A stretch of DNA of 64,000 nucleotides from Cellulophaga sp. HaHa_2_95. GTDB lineage: Bacteria > Bacteroidota > Bacteroidia > Flavobacteriales > Flavobacteriaceae. Positions within the stretch are counted from its first letter, which is position 1. Each line of letters begins with the position of its first letter. Location: contig NZ_CP058988.1 of the NCBI RefSeq assembly GCF_019278565.1, forward strand, positions 4,030,001 through 4,094,000, given 5' to 3'. Position numbers and translations under genes: made by a program. Below the pieces are notes generated by a model, which was not told where the DNA came from, ran no database searches, and saw nothing but the letters and a program-made list of their open reading frames with translations. Of this stretch, positions 43,614 to 51,168 are shown piece by piece.

Positions 43614-43925
43614 TTACTCAACAACCTCACCTTCCCAATTCATGAAACCACCTAATAAATTATAAGCATTTTCAAATCCTACACTATTCATGATAGCACA
43701 TGCTTGTCCGCTTCTTGCTCCAGAACGACAATACACATAGTAACTTTTATTTTTGTCAAGTTTTTCAATTTCATCTAAAAAACCTTGCCCTAAATGAATA
43801 TCTATATTTGTAGCCTCTGGAATGTAACCGCCTTCTACTTCTTCAGGTGTACGCACATCTAAAATAAAAGCATTGCCATCATTGTTTAGTTGCTCTACCC
43901 ATTCTTCTTGTGATAAATCTGCCAT
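43614..43925 (-). CDS. Single-domain rhodanese
   Basis: 103 residues from ATG at 43925 (MADLSQEEW). An in-frame TTG at 43952 would add nine residues without need. It has AFILDVRTPEEVEGGYIPEA and the active-site loop YCRSGARSG with Cys66. Rhodaneses carry persulfide sulfur on this cysteine. There is no signal peptide, so it is cytoplasmic. Substrate unknown. The gene is monocistronic. Confidence 0.93.
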   Translation of the reverse strand: MADLSQEEWVEQLNNDGNAFILDVRTPEEVEGGYIPEATNIDIHLGQGFLDEIEKLDKNKSYYVYCRSGARSGQACAIMNSVGFENAYNLLGGFMNWEGEVVE

Positions 43926-44054
43926 TTCTTTATGTATTTTTAAGTTCTCCAAAAATAGTGCATTATTTAAATAAAACCTTACACTAGGCCTAGAGATTAG
44001 AACCTACAATTTAATACTCTCAACGAAAAGTATTCAACCAATGTTTTAAAAAGA

Positions 44055-44170
44055 AGCATGTAGATTTCTAAAAGCTATCTAAATTGTCTTACCAAAGCCA
44101 CCAAATAGGGAACGATAAAAAAAACATCAGAAATTGCCGTACTTGTGTTTATAGTCTACCAACCATAACC
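44055..44170 (-). pseudogene. Decayed fragment of a second toxin-like gene
   Basis: Minus-strand translation from 44170 gives GYGW, a TAG stop, then TINTSTAISDVFFIV. The intact toxin candidate upstream reads DYGWGVLNTGMAISDVFLVK at residues 251-270. At DNA level two shared words (15 bases at 44124-44138 and 45038-45052; 10 bases at 44159-44168 and 45073-45082) are each separated by exactly 20 bases, so the two regions align without gaps. Only about 40 codons remain. It lies 13 bases past the immunity candidate. Confidence 0.65.
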
Positions 44171-44183
44171 CTAAGGTTAAAAA

Positions 44184-44621
44184 TTACTTAATTTTAGCAT
44201 CGAAGACACGCATAACCTCTTTATATGTTTTTGCCTCATCTAAGAATTCTTGTATAATATTTACGGGACCAAGTGGAAGCCATTTTTTTGGTTTCTTTTT
44301 TATAATTTCCATAATAGTTGTTTTTAGCTCAGATACACTCATGAAACCAACTTCATCTTCAACAACAGATTCAACATAAACCATCTTAGTTAAATATACA
44401 ATACTATACCATAAACTAATTCCACCTGTTTGTTTCTTGCGTATTTGAGTATAAACATTTCCTTGCGAATCTATGATGACAACATTTTTTTGATATGTTT
44501 TGACGTGCTTTTTATCTCTTAAAAAAGATTCTGCTGCAATTCTTTTTTTTCTAATATAGACACCAATATCGCCTGTCATATGATTCACATATAAAGCTGG
44601 GAACACTATACTATTATTCAT
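44184..44621 (-). CDS. Hypothetical protein, candidate immunity protein
   Basis: 145 residues from ATG at 44621; a GTG at 44666 is possible but would overlap the upstream gene by 53 bases. The ATG overlaps the stop of the upstream gene (ATGAATAA), so translation is probably coupled. The sequence is soluble, mixed alpha/beta, with a basic KKKPKKWLPLGPVNIIQ segment and no signal peptide. I do not recognise the family. Placement directly after a protein with a nuclease-toxin-like C-terminus suggests an immunity protein. That is inference from gene order only. Confidence 0.75.
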   Translation of the reverse strand: MNNSIVFPALYVNHMTGDIGVYIRKKRIAAESFLRDKKHVKTYQKNVVIIDSQGNVYTQIRKKQTGGISLWYSIVYLTKMVYVESVVEDEVGFMSVSELKTTIMEIIKKKPKKWLPLGPVNIIQEFLDEAKTYKEVMRVFDAKIK

Positions 44622-45834
44622 CCCTCTCGATATTTTGATATAAACGACCACCTGTCGAAATTCCACCTAATCTAAACCACCATGGGGTTGAAGATATAGG
44701 ATAAGCTAATTTCCAGTAAATTATGCGTGGTAATTCTTCACTAGGAAAAGCATTCCCATGCCCCCAACGCATGTGGCTTGCATTACTGCCAAAACGTTTT
44801 AAATTCCAGGTCTGATTGCCTATCTGCTTTAGCAAAGGTTGTCGTTCCATTAATTCTTGACTTATCGCCCAATGATGTTTTTTTCCACTCATATCAACAC
44901 CCAATCGTTTCCATCTTGCAACGCTTGCACCATATTCATGCGACATTCCGTAACCAAAGTACCGCTTAGCGCCACCAACTACACCTTTTGACAAAACAGC
45001 TTTCCCTAAACCGCTAAATACAGACTTCACCAAAAACACATCAGAAATTGCCATCCCAGTATTCAACACTCCCCAACCATAATCACCATCTTGAAAATCA
45101 TAATAAGCCTGTTTACCAGAGCCCCAAATAGGTGCAAATGATTCTCCTGTGCCAACTTCAGGAAAACGTTTTGTATCAAAATTCGTCCCTGGGCCTCCAA
45201 AAATAGTCATATTCATATCACTGTGATGAATGGCAATTACCGCTTCTTTATACCCATCTCCTTGTTGAGGGTATAGATTCGCATTAGGATGCTTTACTCG
45301 TATTTTTAATAAACTTTTATAGGCTTCCTTTATGTACCGTGGTGTTCTATTGCCAATAATGATATCTCCGTTAGGGTTATATATGTTATTGTAAACATCA
45401 TAATATAATTCTTCTCTGTAGTCCCAAAAGTATTCTTTATCCTCTACTTTAATTCCATAAACTGCCCCATCATCATTAAAATAAGAAATTTCACCTTTAG
45501 GCACATATACAATACCCCCATTAGGAGTTTTATAAAACTTATTTACAACTAAGGCATGATTAAAAGCTTTTGCCCATTTTGCATTGAAATAATTACTCGC
45601 AAGATCCAATGCCCCCTTTTTATTTTGAAAATTTGTCTTATTTGAAAAATAAATAATATTACCTGCTTTTCTTGCATAATTACTTATTAAAAGATTCATT
45701 CTTAAAGTAGTATTTTCTACTTTTTCATTGTCTTTGAGAGCATTTATCGCATGTTTAACACTACTATCTAATTGCTTCTTTAACGGTCTTTTTAATAACT
45801 GTAATTTGGTATTATGATTATAAGATTTTTCCAT
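44614..45834 (-). CDS. Putative polymorphic toxin with HNH-type nuclease-like C-terminal domain
   Basis: 406 residues, no signal peptide, no T9SS C-terminal domain and no RHS or PAAR repeats. The N-terminal 240 residues are not recognised. Residues 250-300 (DYGWGVLNTGMAISDVFLVK and a Gly-rich stretch) resemble linker or pre-toxin regions. The C-terminus holds KKHHWAISQ (His320, His321), IGNQTWNLKRF (339-349), His354 and RWGHG (356-360). This is close to the HHW...KNQPWN...HG pattern of HNH/EndoVII-like toxin domains found at RHS C-termini. I infer a DNase or RNase effector whose partner is the overlapping downstream gene. The export route is unknown. It could instead be a domesticated or defective effector. 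Confidence 0.65.
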   Translation of the reverse strand: MEKSYNHNTKLQLLKRPLKKQLDSSVKHAINALKDNEKVENTTLRMNLLISNYARKAGNIIYFSNKTNFQNKKGALDLASNYFNAKWAKAFNHALVVNKFYKTPNGGIVYVPKGEISYFNDDGAVYGIKVEDKEYFWDYREELYYDVYNNIYNPNGDIIIGNRTPRYIKEAYKSLLKIRVKHPNANLYPQQGDGYKEAVIAIHHSDMNMTIFGGPGTNFDTKRFPEVGTGESFAPIWGSGKQAYYDFQDGDYGWGVLNTGMAISDVFLVKSVFSGLGKAVLSKGVVGGAKRYFGYGMSHEYGASVARWKRLGVDMSGKKHHWAISQELMERQPLLKQIGNQTWNLKRFGSNASHMRWGHGNAFPSEELPRIIYWKLAYPISSTPWWFRLGGISTGGRLYQNIERDE

Positions 45835-46076
45835 TTATTGAGGGATTAATAAGTATTTTCATTGACAGAATTTAGTATCTATTTATGATTTACTAAAAAT
45901 AAGTTTCATTTTCGGCAAATCAACTTCAAGTTACTAAATAATTGTATTTAGAAATTATTTTTGAATATATTTTCGACACAATACATTTTTGATTCATGCA
46001 ATTATTAATATATTTTATTTTATTAACTCTCAAAATTTACAAAATTGTATTCTGGCTTGACCCAAAATATAAATCT

Positions 46077-46091
46077 ATTGTTTCAAACAAT
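46077..46091. promoter_or_regulatory. Inverted repeat ATTGTTT-C-AAACAAT upstream of marR
   Basis: A perfect 7+1+7 palindrome lies about 50 bases upstream of the marR -7 element in the 323-base AT-rich gap 45835-46157. It may be an operator. The rest of the gap shows no ORF of note. Confidence 0.4.
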
Positions 46092-46127
46092 TAACAAATA
46101 ATTAATAACTACATCAAAAAATAAACA

Positions 46128-46144
46128 TACATTTGTATATACAA
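46128..46144 (+). promoter_or_regulatory. marR -7 element overlapped by a palindromic operator candidate
   Basis: TACATTTG (46128-46135) matches the -7 consensus. It overlaps the perfect palindrome TTGTATATACAA (46133-46144), 13 bases before the marR ATG. A MarR-family dimer bound there would cover the promoter, consistent with autoregulation of marR-nitroreductase-YceI. No -33 TTG is obvious. Confidence 0.6.
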
Positions 46145-46157
46145 TTATTGTACAGAC

Positions 46158-46604
46158 ATGAATGTAGAAGCCATCATAAAAACAGAAAAAGAAATTCCTT
46201 TACGCCAAAGGACTCTTATTCATTTAAATCTAGTAAGTAATAAGGTAACGGAGATTACTACAAATAAGCTAAAACCTTTTGATGTTTCGCTTCAGCAATT
46301 TAATGTTTTAAGGATTTTAAGAGGTCAAAAAGGTAAAGCTGCCAATTTGAGTACACTTAATGACCGTATGGTTACTAAAATGAGTAATACCACTAGACTT
46401 GTTGATAAGCTAATAACTAAAGGGTATGTATTACGCACTGCTTGTGAAAGCAACCGCAGAAAAGTAGAGATCTACATTACGGAATCGGGTTTAGACGCTT
46501 TATTGCAAATGGATAAAGCAATGCAAAGTGCAGACGAGACTATTCTTGAGAAATTTACAAACGAAGACTTACTAGTATTGAATAAATTATTTGATAAATT
46601 TTAA
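46158..46604 (+). CDS. MarR family transcriptional regulator
   Basis: 148 residues. A winged helix-turn-helix core is visible: VSLQQFNVLRILRGQKGKAA, LNDRMVTKMSNTTRLVDKLI as recognition region, and the wing VLRTACESNRRKVEIYITE. MarR proteins are dimeric repressors released by small ligands or oxidation; the one cysteine near the wing could be redox-sensitive, which is a guess. The gene leads a tight cluster with a nitroreductase (8-base gap) and YceI, and a palindrome overlaps its promoter. Confidence 0.93.
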   Translation: MNVEAIIKTEKEIPLRQRTLIHLNLVSNKVTEITTNKLKPFDVSLQQFNVLRILRGQKGKAANLSTLNDRMVTKMSNTTRLVDKLITKGYVLRTACESNRRKVEIYITESGLDALLQMDKAMQSADETILEKFTNEDLLVLNKLFDKF

Positions 46605-46612
46605 AATAACAC

Positions 46613-47245
46613 ATGAACAATTATATTGACAACTTAAACTGGCGTTACGCCACCAAAAAATTTGATGCTACAAAAAAGGTTTCAAAAGAAGATTTTGAAA
46701 CTATATTAGAAGCCGCATCCTTAACAGCATCTTCTTATGGGCTACAACCTTACAAAATACTTGTAATAGAAGATCCTACTATCCGTGAACAATTAAAACC
46801 ATTTGCATGGGGACAATCTCAAATTACGGATGCTACTTATTTAATAGCATTTGTGCATGACACCAGCTTTAATGAAGCATTAATAGACAGCCATTTAAAG
46901 GATATAAGTGAAATCAGAGGTATCCCTTCTGAAGCATTAGCCGGTTATTCAGATTTCATGAAATCTAAACTAATGCCTTTATCTGATGAAACTAAAGCTG
47001 TCTGGGCAGCTAAACAAACTTATATTACACTAGGAAATGTATTATCTGCTGCGGCTGATCTAAAAATTGACACTTGCCCTATGGAGGGTTTTGAGCCTGC
47101 TGAGTTCAATAAAATTTTAGGCTTAGACGCTCAAAATTTAAACACTTCTTTACTGGTATCCATTGGATACCGAGCAGAAGACGATGACACTCAGCATTAT
47201 AAAAAAGTTAGAAAATCTAAAGAAAAATTAATTCAATACATATAA
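46613..47245 (+). CDS. Nitroreductase family NAD(P)H-dependent oxidoreductase
   Basis: 210 residues. The NfsB-like fold is recognisable: the N-terminal LNWRYATKKFDATKKVS with the FMN-phosphate-binding Arg/Lys residues, AASLTASSYGLQPYKILV, and near the end CPMEGFEPAEFNKILGLDA and VSIGYRAEDD. Such flavoproteins reduce nitro compounds or quinones. Its place behind a MarR regulator suggests induction by an electrophile or quinone; that is inferred. Confidence 0.93.
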   Translation: MNNYIDNLNWRYATKKFDATKKVSKEDFETILEAASLTASSYGLQPYKILVIEDPTIREQLKPFAWGQSQITDATYLIAFVHDTSFNEALIDSHLKDISEIRGIPSEALAGYSDFMKSKLMPLSDETKAVWAAKQTYITLGNVLSAAADLKIDTCPMEGFEPAEFNKILGLDAQNLNTSLLVSIGYRAEDDDTQHYKKVRKSKEKLIQYI

Positions 47246-47277
47246 ACAACTATTACTAATTACTTAATTTTTAAAAC

Positions 47278-47862
47278 ATGAAAAAAAATATTTTAAGTGC
47301 CGTATTTGCAATCGTAATAGCTACCGCTGCAACAGCAGGAGTAAACCCAATAGATGGTGAAAAGAAAGCCGTTAAAACAAAAGAGAGTACTGTAACTTGG
47401 AAAGGGTACAAATTTGCAGGATCTCATGAAGGTAAGATTGCTTTACAGTCCGGAGAATTACTATTTGAAGGTGATAAATTAACAGGCGGTGAATTTGTTG
47501 TAGATATGGCAAGTATTACGGTTGGAGATTTGGCTGCTGGTCAAGGAAAAGAAAAATTAGAAGGCCACCTAAAAGCTGATGACTTTTTTGGAACTGAAAA
47601 TTACGCAACATCAAAATTAGTTTTTACGAGCGTAAAAGCAACTGGTAAAAATTCTTATGATGTTACTGGAGATTTAACCATTAAAGGCATTACAAAAGCA
47701 GTTACTTTTGACATCTCTGTATATGGTAGCAAAGCAACAGCTACTTTAAAGGTAGATAGAACTAACTATGATATACACTATGGCTCTACAAATTTCACAG
47801 ATACTTTAAAGGATAAAGCTATTTATGATGAATTTGACTTAGTGGTTGATTTACAGTTTTAA
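47278..47862 (+). CDS. YceI family periplasmic protein
   Basis: 194 residues with a signal peptide (KKNILSAVFAIVIATAATAG). The YceI lipocalin-like barrel follows: STVTWKGYKFAGSHEGKIAL, FVVDMASITVGDL, GHLKADDFFGTENYATSKLV and GDLTIKGITKAVTFDI. Members bind isoprenoid quinones or similar amphiphiles. It lies 32 bases after the nitroreductase and ends at a terminator, so it is the last gene of the marR unit. Confidence 0.92.
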   Translation: MKKNILSAVFAIVIATAATAGVNPIDGEKKAVKTKESTVTWKGYKFAGSHEGKIALQSGELLFEGDKLTGGEFVVDMASITVGDLAAGQGKEKLEGHLKADDFFGTENYATSKLVFTSVKATGKNSYDVTGDLTIKGITKAVTFDISVYGSKATATLKVDRTNYDIHYGSTNFTDTLKDKAIYDEFDLVVDLQF

Positions 47863-47881
47863 TTCACTAAAAAAAATAACA

Positions 47882-47918
47882 AAACCCCATTGTACTGTTA
47901 ATTCGTATAATGGGGTTT
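47882..47918 (+). terminator. Terminator after the YceI gene
   Basis: A 10-bp stem (AAACCCCATT at 47882-47891, AATGGGGTTT at 47909-47918) with a 17-base loop is followed by ATTTTTTT. It ends the marR-nitroreductase-YceI transcript 20 bases before the trp promoter begins. Confidence 0.88.
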
Positions 47919-47938
47919 ATTTTTTTACACAATGCTGT

Positions 47939-47968
47939 TTGAAATCTTAAAAATGATTTCTATCTTTG
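47939..47968 (+). promoter_or_regulatory. trp operon promoter
   Basis: TTG (47939-47941; TTTG with the preceding base), a 19-base spacer and TATCTTTG (47961-47968) match the phylum consensus on both elements. The predicted start at about 47973-47975 coincides with the first codon of the leader peptide, so the transcript is leaderless or nearly so. Confidence 0.75.
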
Positions 47969-47974
47969 AAGTCA

Positions 47975-48031
47975 ATGAAAAATTTAACTGTAAATACTTG
48001 GTGGTGGAATAACTTACGAAAAAACGCGTGA
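47975..48031 (+). CDS. trpL: trp operon leader peptide
   Basis: An 18-residue ORF, MKNLTVNTWWWNNLRKNA, has three consecutive Trp codons (TGG TGG TGG at 47999-48007). It sits between a good promoter and a terminator hairpin in front of trpE. This is the layout of ribosome-mediated attenuation: low charged tRNA-Trp stalls the ribosome at the Trp codons and prevents the terminator from forming. The Trp codons can pair (TGGTG with CACCA near 48038) as a pause-type hairpin. I could not identify a strong antiterminator by eye. Confidence 0.85.
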   Translation: MKNLTVNTWWWNNLRKNA

Positions 48032-48059
48032 GCATAGCACCATTGTATTCAATTTATAT

Positions 48060-48093
48060 AAGGCTTGTCATCACGACAAGCCTTACTTATTTT
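48060..48093 (+). terminator. trp attenuator
   Basis: A perfect 10-bp stem (AAGGCTTGTC at 48060-48069, GACAAGCCTT at 48075-48084) with loop ATCAC is followed by ACTTATTTT. It lies 28 bases after the leader peptide stop and 20 bases before trpE. Its position between leader and first structural gene makes it the attenuator rather than an end-of-gene terminator. Confidence 0.85.
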
Positions 48094-48104
48094 ATAGCAT
48101 TAAC

Positions 48105-49502
48105 ATGACGTACAAACTACATACCCATTACAAAAAAATACTTGCTGATACCATTACACCAGTAAGCGTATACCTTAAAATTCGCGATCGCTTTCCTAAC
48201 AGTATACTACTAGAAGGAAGCGATTACCATGCTAATGACAACAGTTTCTCTTATATCTGCTGCAATCCTATTGCATCTATTAAAGTAGAAAACGAAAGTA
48301 TCACCCAGCAGTTCCCAGATGGTAAGGTTGAAGAAATAGCTATTGATGCTTCTACGGATGTAGTAAGTATCATTGAAAATTACAGCAAGCGATTTATTGC
48401 CGATGAGAACGATTTTAAATTTATTGACAACGGCCTCTTTGGTTATATGGCATATGATGCGGTTCGGTACTTTGAGGATGTAAAGGTTTCTAAAAAAGAA
48501 AACTCTGTTGCTATCCCAGATATCTACTATGCGGTATACAAAAATATCATCGCTATAAATCATTTTAAAAATGAAGCGTATATTTTTTCTAACTGTTATG
48601 AGTCTGAAAGTAATGTATCTGAAATAGAGCAGATATTAAATGTAAAGAATTTTGCTTCTTATAACTTTACCCTAGATGGTGCAGTTGCTTCAAATTTAGA
48701 AGACGATGATTTTAAAGAACATGTAAAACTGGCTAAAAAGCACTGCCAAAGAGGAGATGTTTTTCAACTAGTATTATCACGTCGTTTTTCCCAAGGGTTT
48801 AAAGGTGATGAATTTAATGTTTATAGAGCGCTGCGCTCTATCAATCCATCACCGTACTTATTCTATTTTGATTATGGCGATTTTAAAATATTCGGAAGTT
48901 CTCCAGAAGCACAATTAGTCGTTAAAGATGGTGCTGCAGAAATTCATCCAATTGCAGGCACATTTAAACGTACCGGCGATGATGAAAAAGATGCGATTAT
49001 CGCAAAAGAATTGACGGAGGATGACAAAGAAAATAGTGAGCATGTGATGCTCGTAGACTTAGCGCGAAATGACTTGAGTCGTAATGGAAATATGGTGAGA
49101 GTAACCAACTACCGCGAAGTACAATTCTTTTCGCATGTGATACACCTAGTATCTAAAGTGGTGGGACAAAAGAAAAAAGACATCCCTACGATGAAAGTAG
49201 TTGCAGATACTTTTCCTGCAGGTACGCTAAGTGGTGCGCCCAAACATATGGCCATGCAATTGATAGAAAAATACGAAAAAACAAGCAGAGGCTATTATGG
49301 TGGTGCTATAGGTTTTATGGATTTTAACGGGAATTTTAATCATGCCATTATGATTAGAACCTTCCTTAGCAAAAATCATAGCTTACATTACCAAGCTGGA
49401 GCAGGTATTGTTGCTGCCTCTAACCCTGAAGACGAATTACAAGAGACCTATAATAAACTTGGTGCTTTAACAAAAGCACTTGAAATTGCTGAGACCATAT
49501 AA
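48105..49502 (+). CDS. trpE: Anthranilate synthase component I
   Basis: 465 residues. It shows the chorismate-binding fold: CQRGDVFQLVLSRRFSQGF, SPSPYLFYFDYGDFKIFGSS-like region (INPSPYLFYFD, FGSSPEAQLVVK), IHPIAGTFKRTGDDEKDAII and the TFPAGTLSGAPKHMAMQLIE block. It converts chorismate with ammonia from TrpG into anthranilate. The N-terminal part likely binds Trp for feedback inhibition. It begins the structural trp genes, and its end is 2 bases from trpG. PabB is excluded by the complete trp context. Confidence 0.96.
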   Translation: MTYKLHTHYKKILADTITPVSVYLKIRDRFPNSILLEGSDYHANDNSFSYICCNPIASIKVENESITQQFPDGKVEEIAIDASTDVVSIIENYSKRFIADENDFKFIDNGLFGYMAYDAVRYFEDVKVSKKENSVAIPDIYYAVYKNIIAINHFKNEAYIFSNCYESESNVSEIEQILNVKNFASYNFTLDGAVASNLEDDDFKEHVKLAKKHCQRGDVFQLVLSRRFSQGFKGDEFNVYRALRSINPSPYLFYFDYGDFKIFGSSPEAQLVVKDGAAEIHPIAGTFKRTGDDEKDAIIAKELTEDDKENSEHVMLVDLARNDLSRNGNMVRVTNYREVQFFSHVIHLVSKVVGQKKKDIPTMKVVADTFPAGTLSGAPKHMAMQLIEKYEKTSRGYYGGAIGFMDFNGNFNHAIMIRTFLSKNHSLHYQAGAGIVAASNPEDELQETYNKLGALTKALEIAETI

Positions 49503-49504
49503 TC

Positions 49505-50071
49505 ATGAAGAAAATTTTAGTTATAGATAATTACGATAGCTTCACCTATAATCTAGTTCATTACTTAGAAGACCTAGATTGCGAAGTGGTTGTAAAAAGA
49601 AACGATCAACTTTCTTTAGAAGAGGTTGATGCTTTTGAATACATTGTTCTTTCCCCAGGACCAGGGATCCCAGAAGAGGCAGGTTTATTAAAAGATATTA
49701 TTAGAACCTACGCCCCTACAAAGAAAATTTTTGGTGTTTGCTTAGGGCAACAAGCGATTGCCGAAGTCTTCGGTGGCTCATTAATTAACCTTGAGCAGGT
49801 TTATCATGGTATTGCTACGCCTATTTCTATCACGCAAGAAGATACTATTTTTAAAGATTTACCGACAGAAATAAAAGTGGGTCGCTACCATTCTTGGGTC
49901 GTAAACCCTAAAGAATTACCCAACTCTTTGATCGCTACATCTTTTGATGTAAACGGACAAATAATGTCATTGCGCCATACCACATATGATGTATCCGCAG
50001 TACAATTTCATCCAGAGTCTGTATTGACTCCCGACGGGAAAAAGATATTACAGAATTGGTTACTATCTTAG
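49505..50071 (+). CDS. trpG: Anthranilate synthase component II (glutamine amidotransferase)
   Basis: 188 residues, class I amidotransferase. It starts ILVIDNYDSFTYNLVHYLED. The oxyanion region LSPGPGIPEEAG precedes nucleophile Cys79 in GVCLGQQAIAEVFGG, and the His/Glu pair lies in VQFHPESVLTP near 170. It supplies ammonia to TrpE. In some bacteria the same subunit also serves PabB; that cannot be judged here. Confidence 0.96.
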   Translation: MKKILVIDNYDSFTYNLVHYLEDLDCEVVVKRNDQLSLEEVDAFEYIVLSPGPGIPEEAGLLKDIIRTYAPTKKIFGVCLGQQAIAEVFGGSLINLEQVYHGIATPISITQEDTIFKDLPTEIKVGRYHSWVVNPKELPNSLIATSFDVNGQIMSLRHTTYDVSAVQFHPESVLTPDGKKILQNWLLS

Positions 50072-50164
50072 GCTAGAAAAGAAACACATAATTTTAGGAG
50101 GACCAAAAAATAAAGTAATAACACACTAAAAACCGCTCTAGTTTAGAACGGTAAAGAGGCGATT

Positions 50165-51160
50165 ATGAAAGATATATTAAACAGACTAATTAATCACGAT
50201 GTACTGCCTAAAGCAGATGCCAAGCAGGTATTGGTTAACATTGCAAAAGGAGATTACAACACCAGTCAGATTGCTGCTTTTTTAACGGTATATATGATGC
50301 GAAGTGTCACTATAGAAGAACTAGAAGGCTTTCGTGATGCCTTGCTAGAGCTTTGTTTAGCGGTAGATTTATCTGCCTATAATCCAGTAGACTTATGCGG
50401 TACTGGTGGTGATGGTAAAGATACTTTTAACATCTCTACACTAGCTTCTTTCGTTACTGCAGGTGCTGGTATTAAAGTGACCAAACATGGTAATTATGGT
50501 GTGTCTTCAAAATGCGGAAGCAGTAATGTCATGGAATTTTTAGGCATCAAATTTAGTAGTGATGCTGGCTTTTTAGAAAAAAGTATTGATGAGGCCGGAA
50601 TTTGCGTTTTACACGCTCCCCTATTTCACCCAGCCATGAAAAATGTAGCTCCCATCCGAAAAGAACTAGCGGTTAAAACATTTTTCAATATGTTAGGGCC
50701 TATGGTAAACCCTGCCTTCCCAAAGAACCAAATGGTAGGTGTTTTTAATCTAGAACTGGCTAGAATGTATGGATACCTTTATCAGAATACAGATAAAAAT
50801 TTCACTGTACTTCATGCCTTAGATGGGTATGATGAAATTTCACTAACCGGAAATACAAAAACTATATCCAACACTACAGAAAGCATGCTTAAGCCTTCAG
50901 ATTTTGGCGTGCGTGCTGTTACCATGCAAGAAATTGCAGGGGGAGAAAGTATTGAAGCATCTGCTCAAATATTTTTAAATATTTTACAAGGAAAAGGTAC
51001 AGAAGCTCAAATTAATGTGGTGTGTGCTAATGCCGGAATGGCCATTGCTACGGTTGACAGTTTAACGCCTATGCAAGGTTTTGAAAGAGCAAAAGAATCA
51101 TTAGTAAGCGGAAAAGGATTAGCCGCTTTAAAAAAACTACAAGCATTGAGCGCCTTATAA
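50165..51160 (+). CDS. trpD: Anthranilate phosphoribosyltransferase
   Basis: 331 residues. The PRPP-binding loop LCGTGGDGKDTFNIST is at about 78-93, followed by KHGNYGVSSKCGSSNVMEFL and the domain HPAMKNVAPIRKELAVKTFF. It transfers phosphoribose to anthranilate. The 93-base gap after trpG is the largest inside the operon apart from trpF-trpB. It holds an imperfect inverted repeat (ACCG...CGGT near 50131-50151), with no T tract to make a terminator. Confidence 0.96.
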   Translation: MKDILNRLINHDVLPKADAKQVLVNIAKGDYNTSQIAAFLTVYMMRSVTIEELEGFRDALLELCLAVDLSAYNPVDLCGTGGDGKDTFNISTLASFVTAGAGIKVTKHGNYGVSSKCGSSNVMEFLGIKFSSDAGFLEKSIDEAGICVLHAPLFHPAMKNVAPIRKELAVKTFFNMLGPMVNPAFPKNQMVGVFNLELARMYGYLYQNTDKNFTVLHALDGYDEISLTGNTKTISNTTESMLKPSDFGVRAVTMQEIAGGESIEASAQIFLNILQGKGTEAQINVVCANAGMAIATVDSLTPMQGFERAKESLVSGKGLAALKKLQALSAL

Positions 51161-51168
51161 AGAATAAG

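Noticed and set aside
48210..48563. 117-codon minus-strand ORF inside trpE
   Set aside because: Fully inside the clear trpE reading frame on the other strand.
50131..50151. Possible terminator between trpG and trpD
   Set aside because: The inverted repeat is imperfect and lacks a T tract; trpD follows directly, so the operon is taken as continuous.
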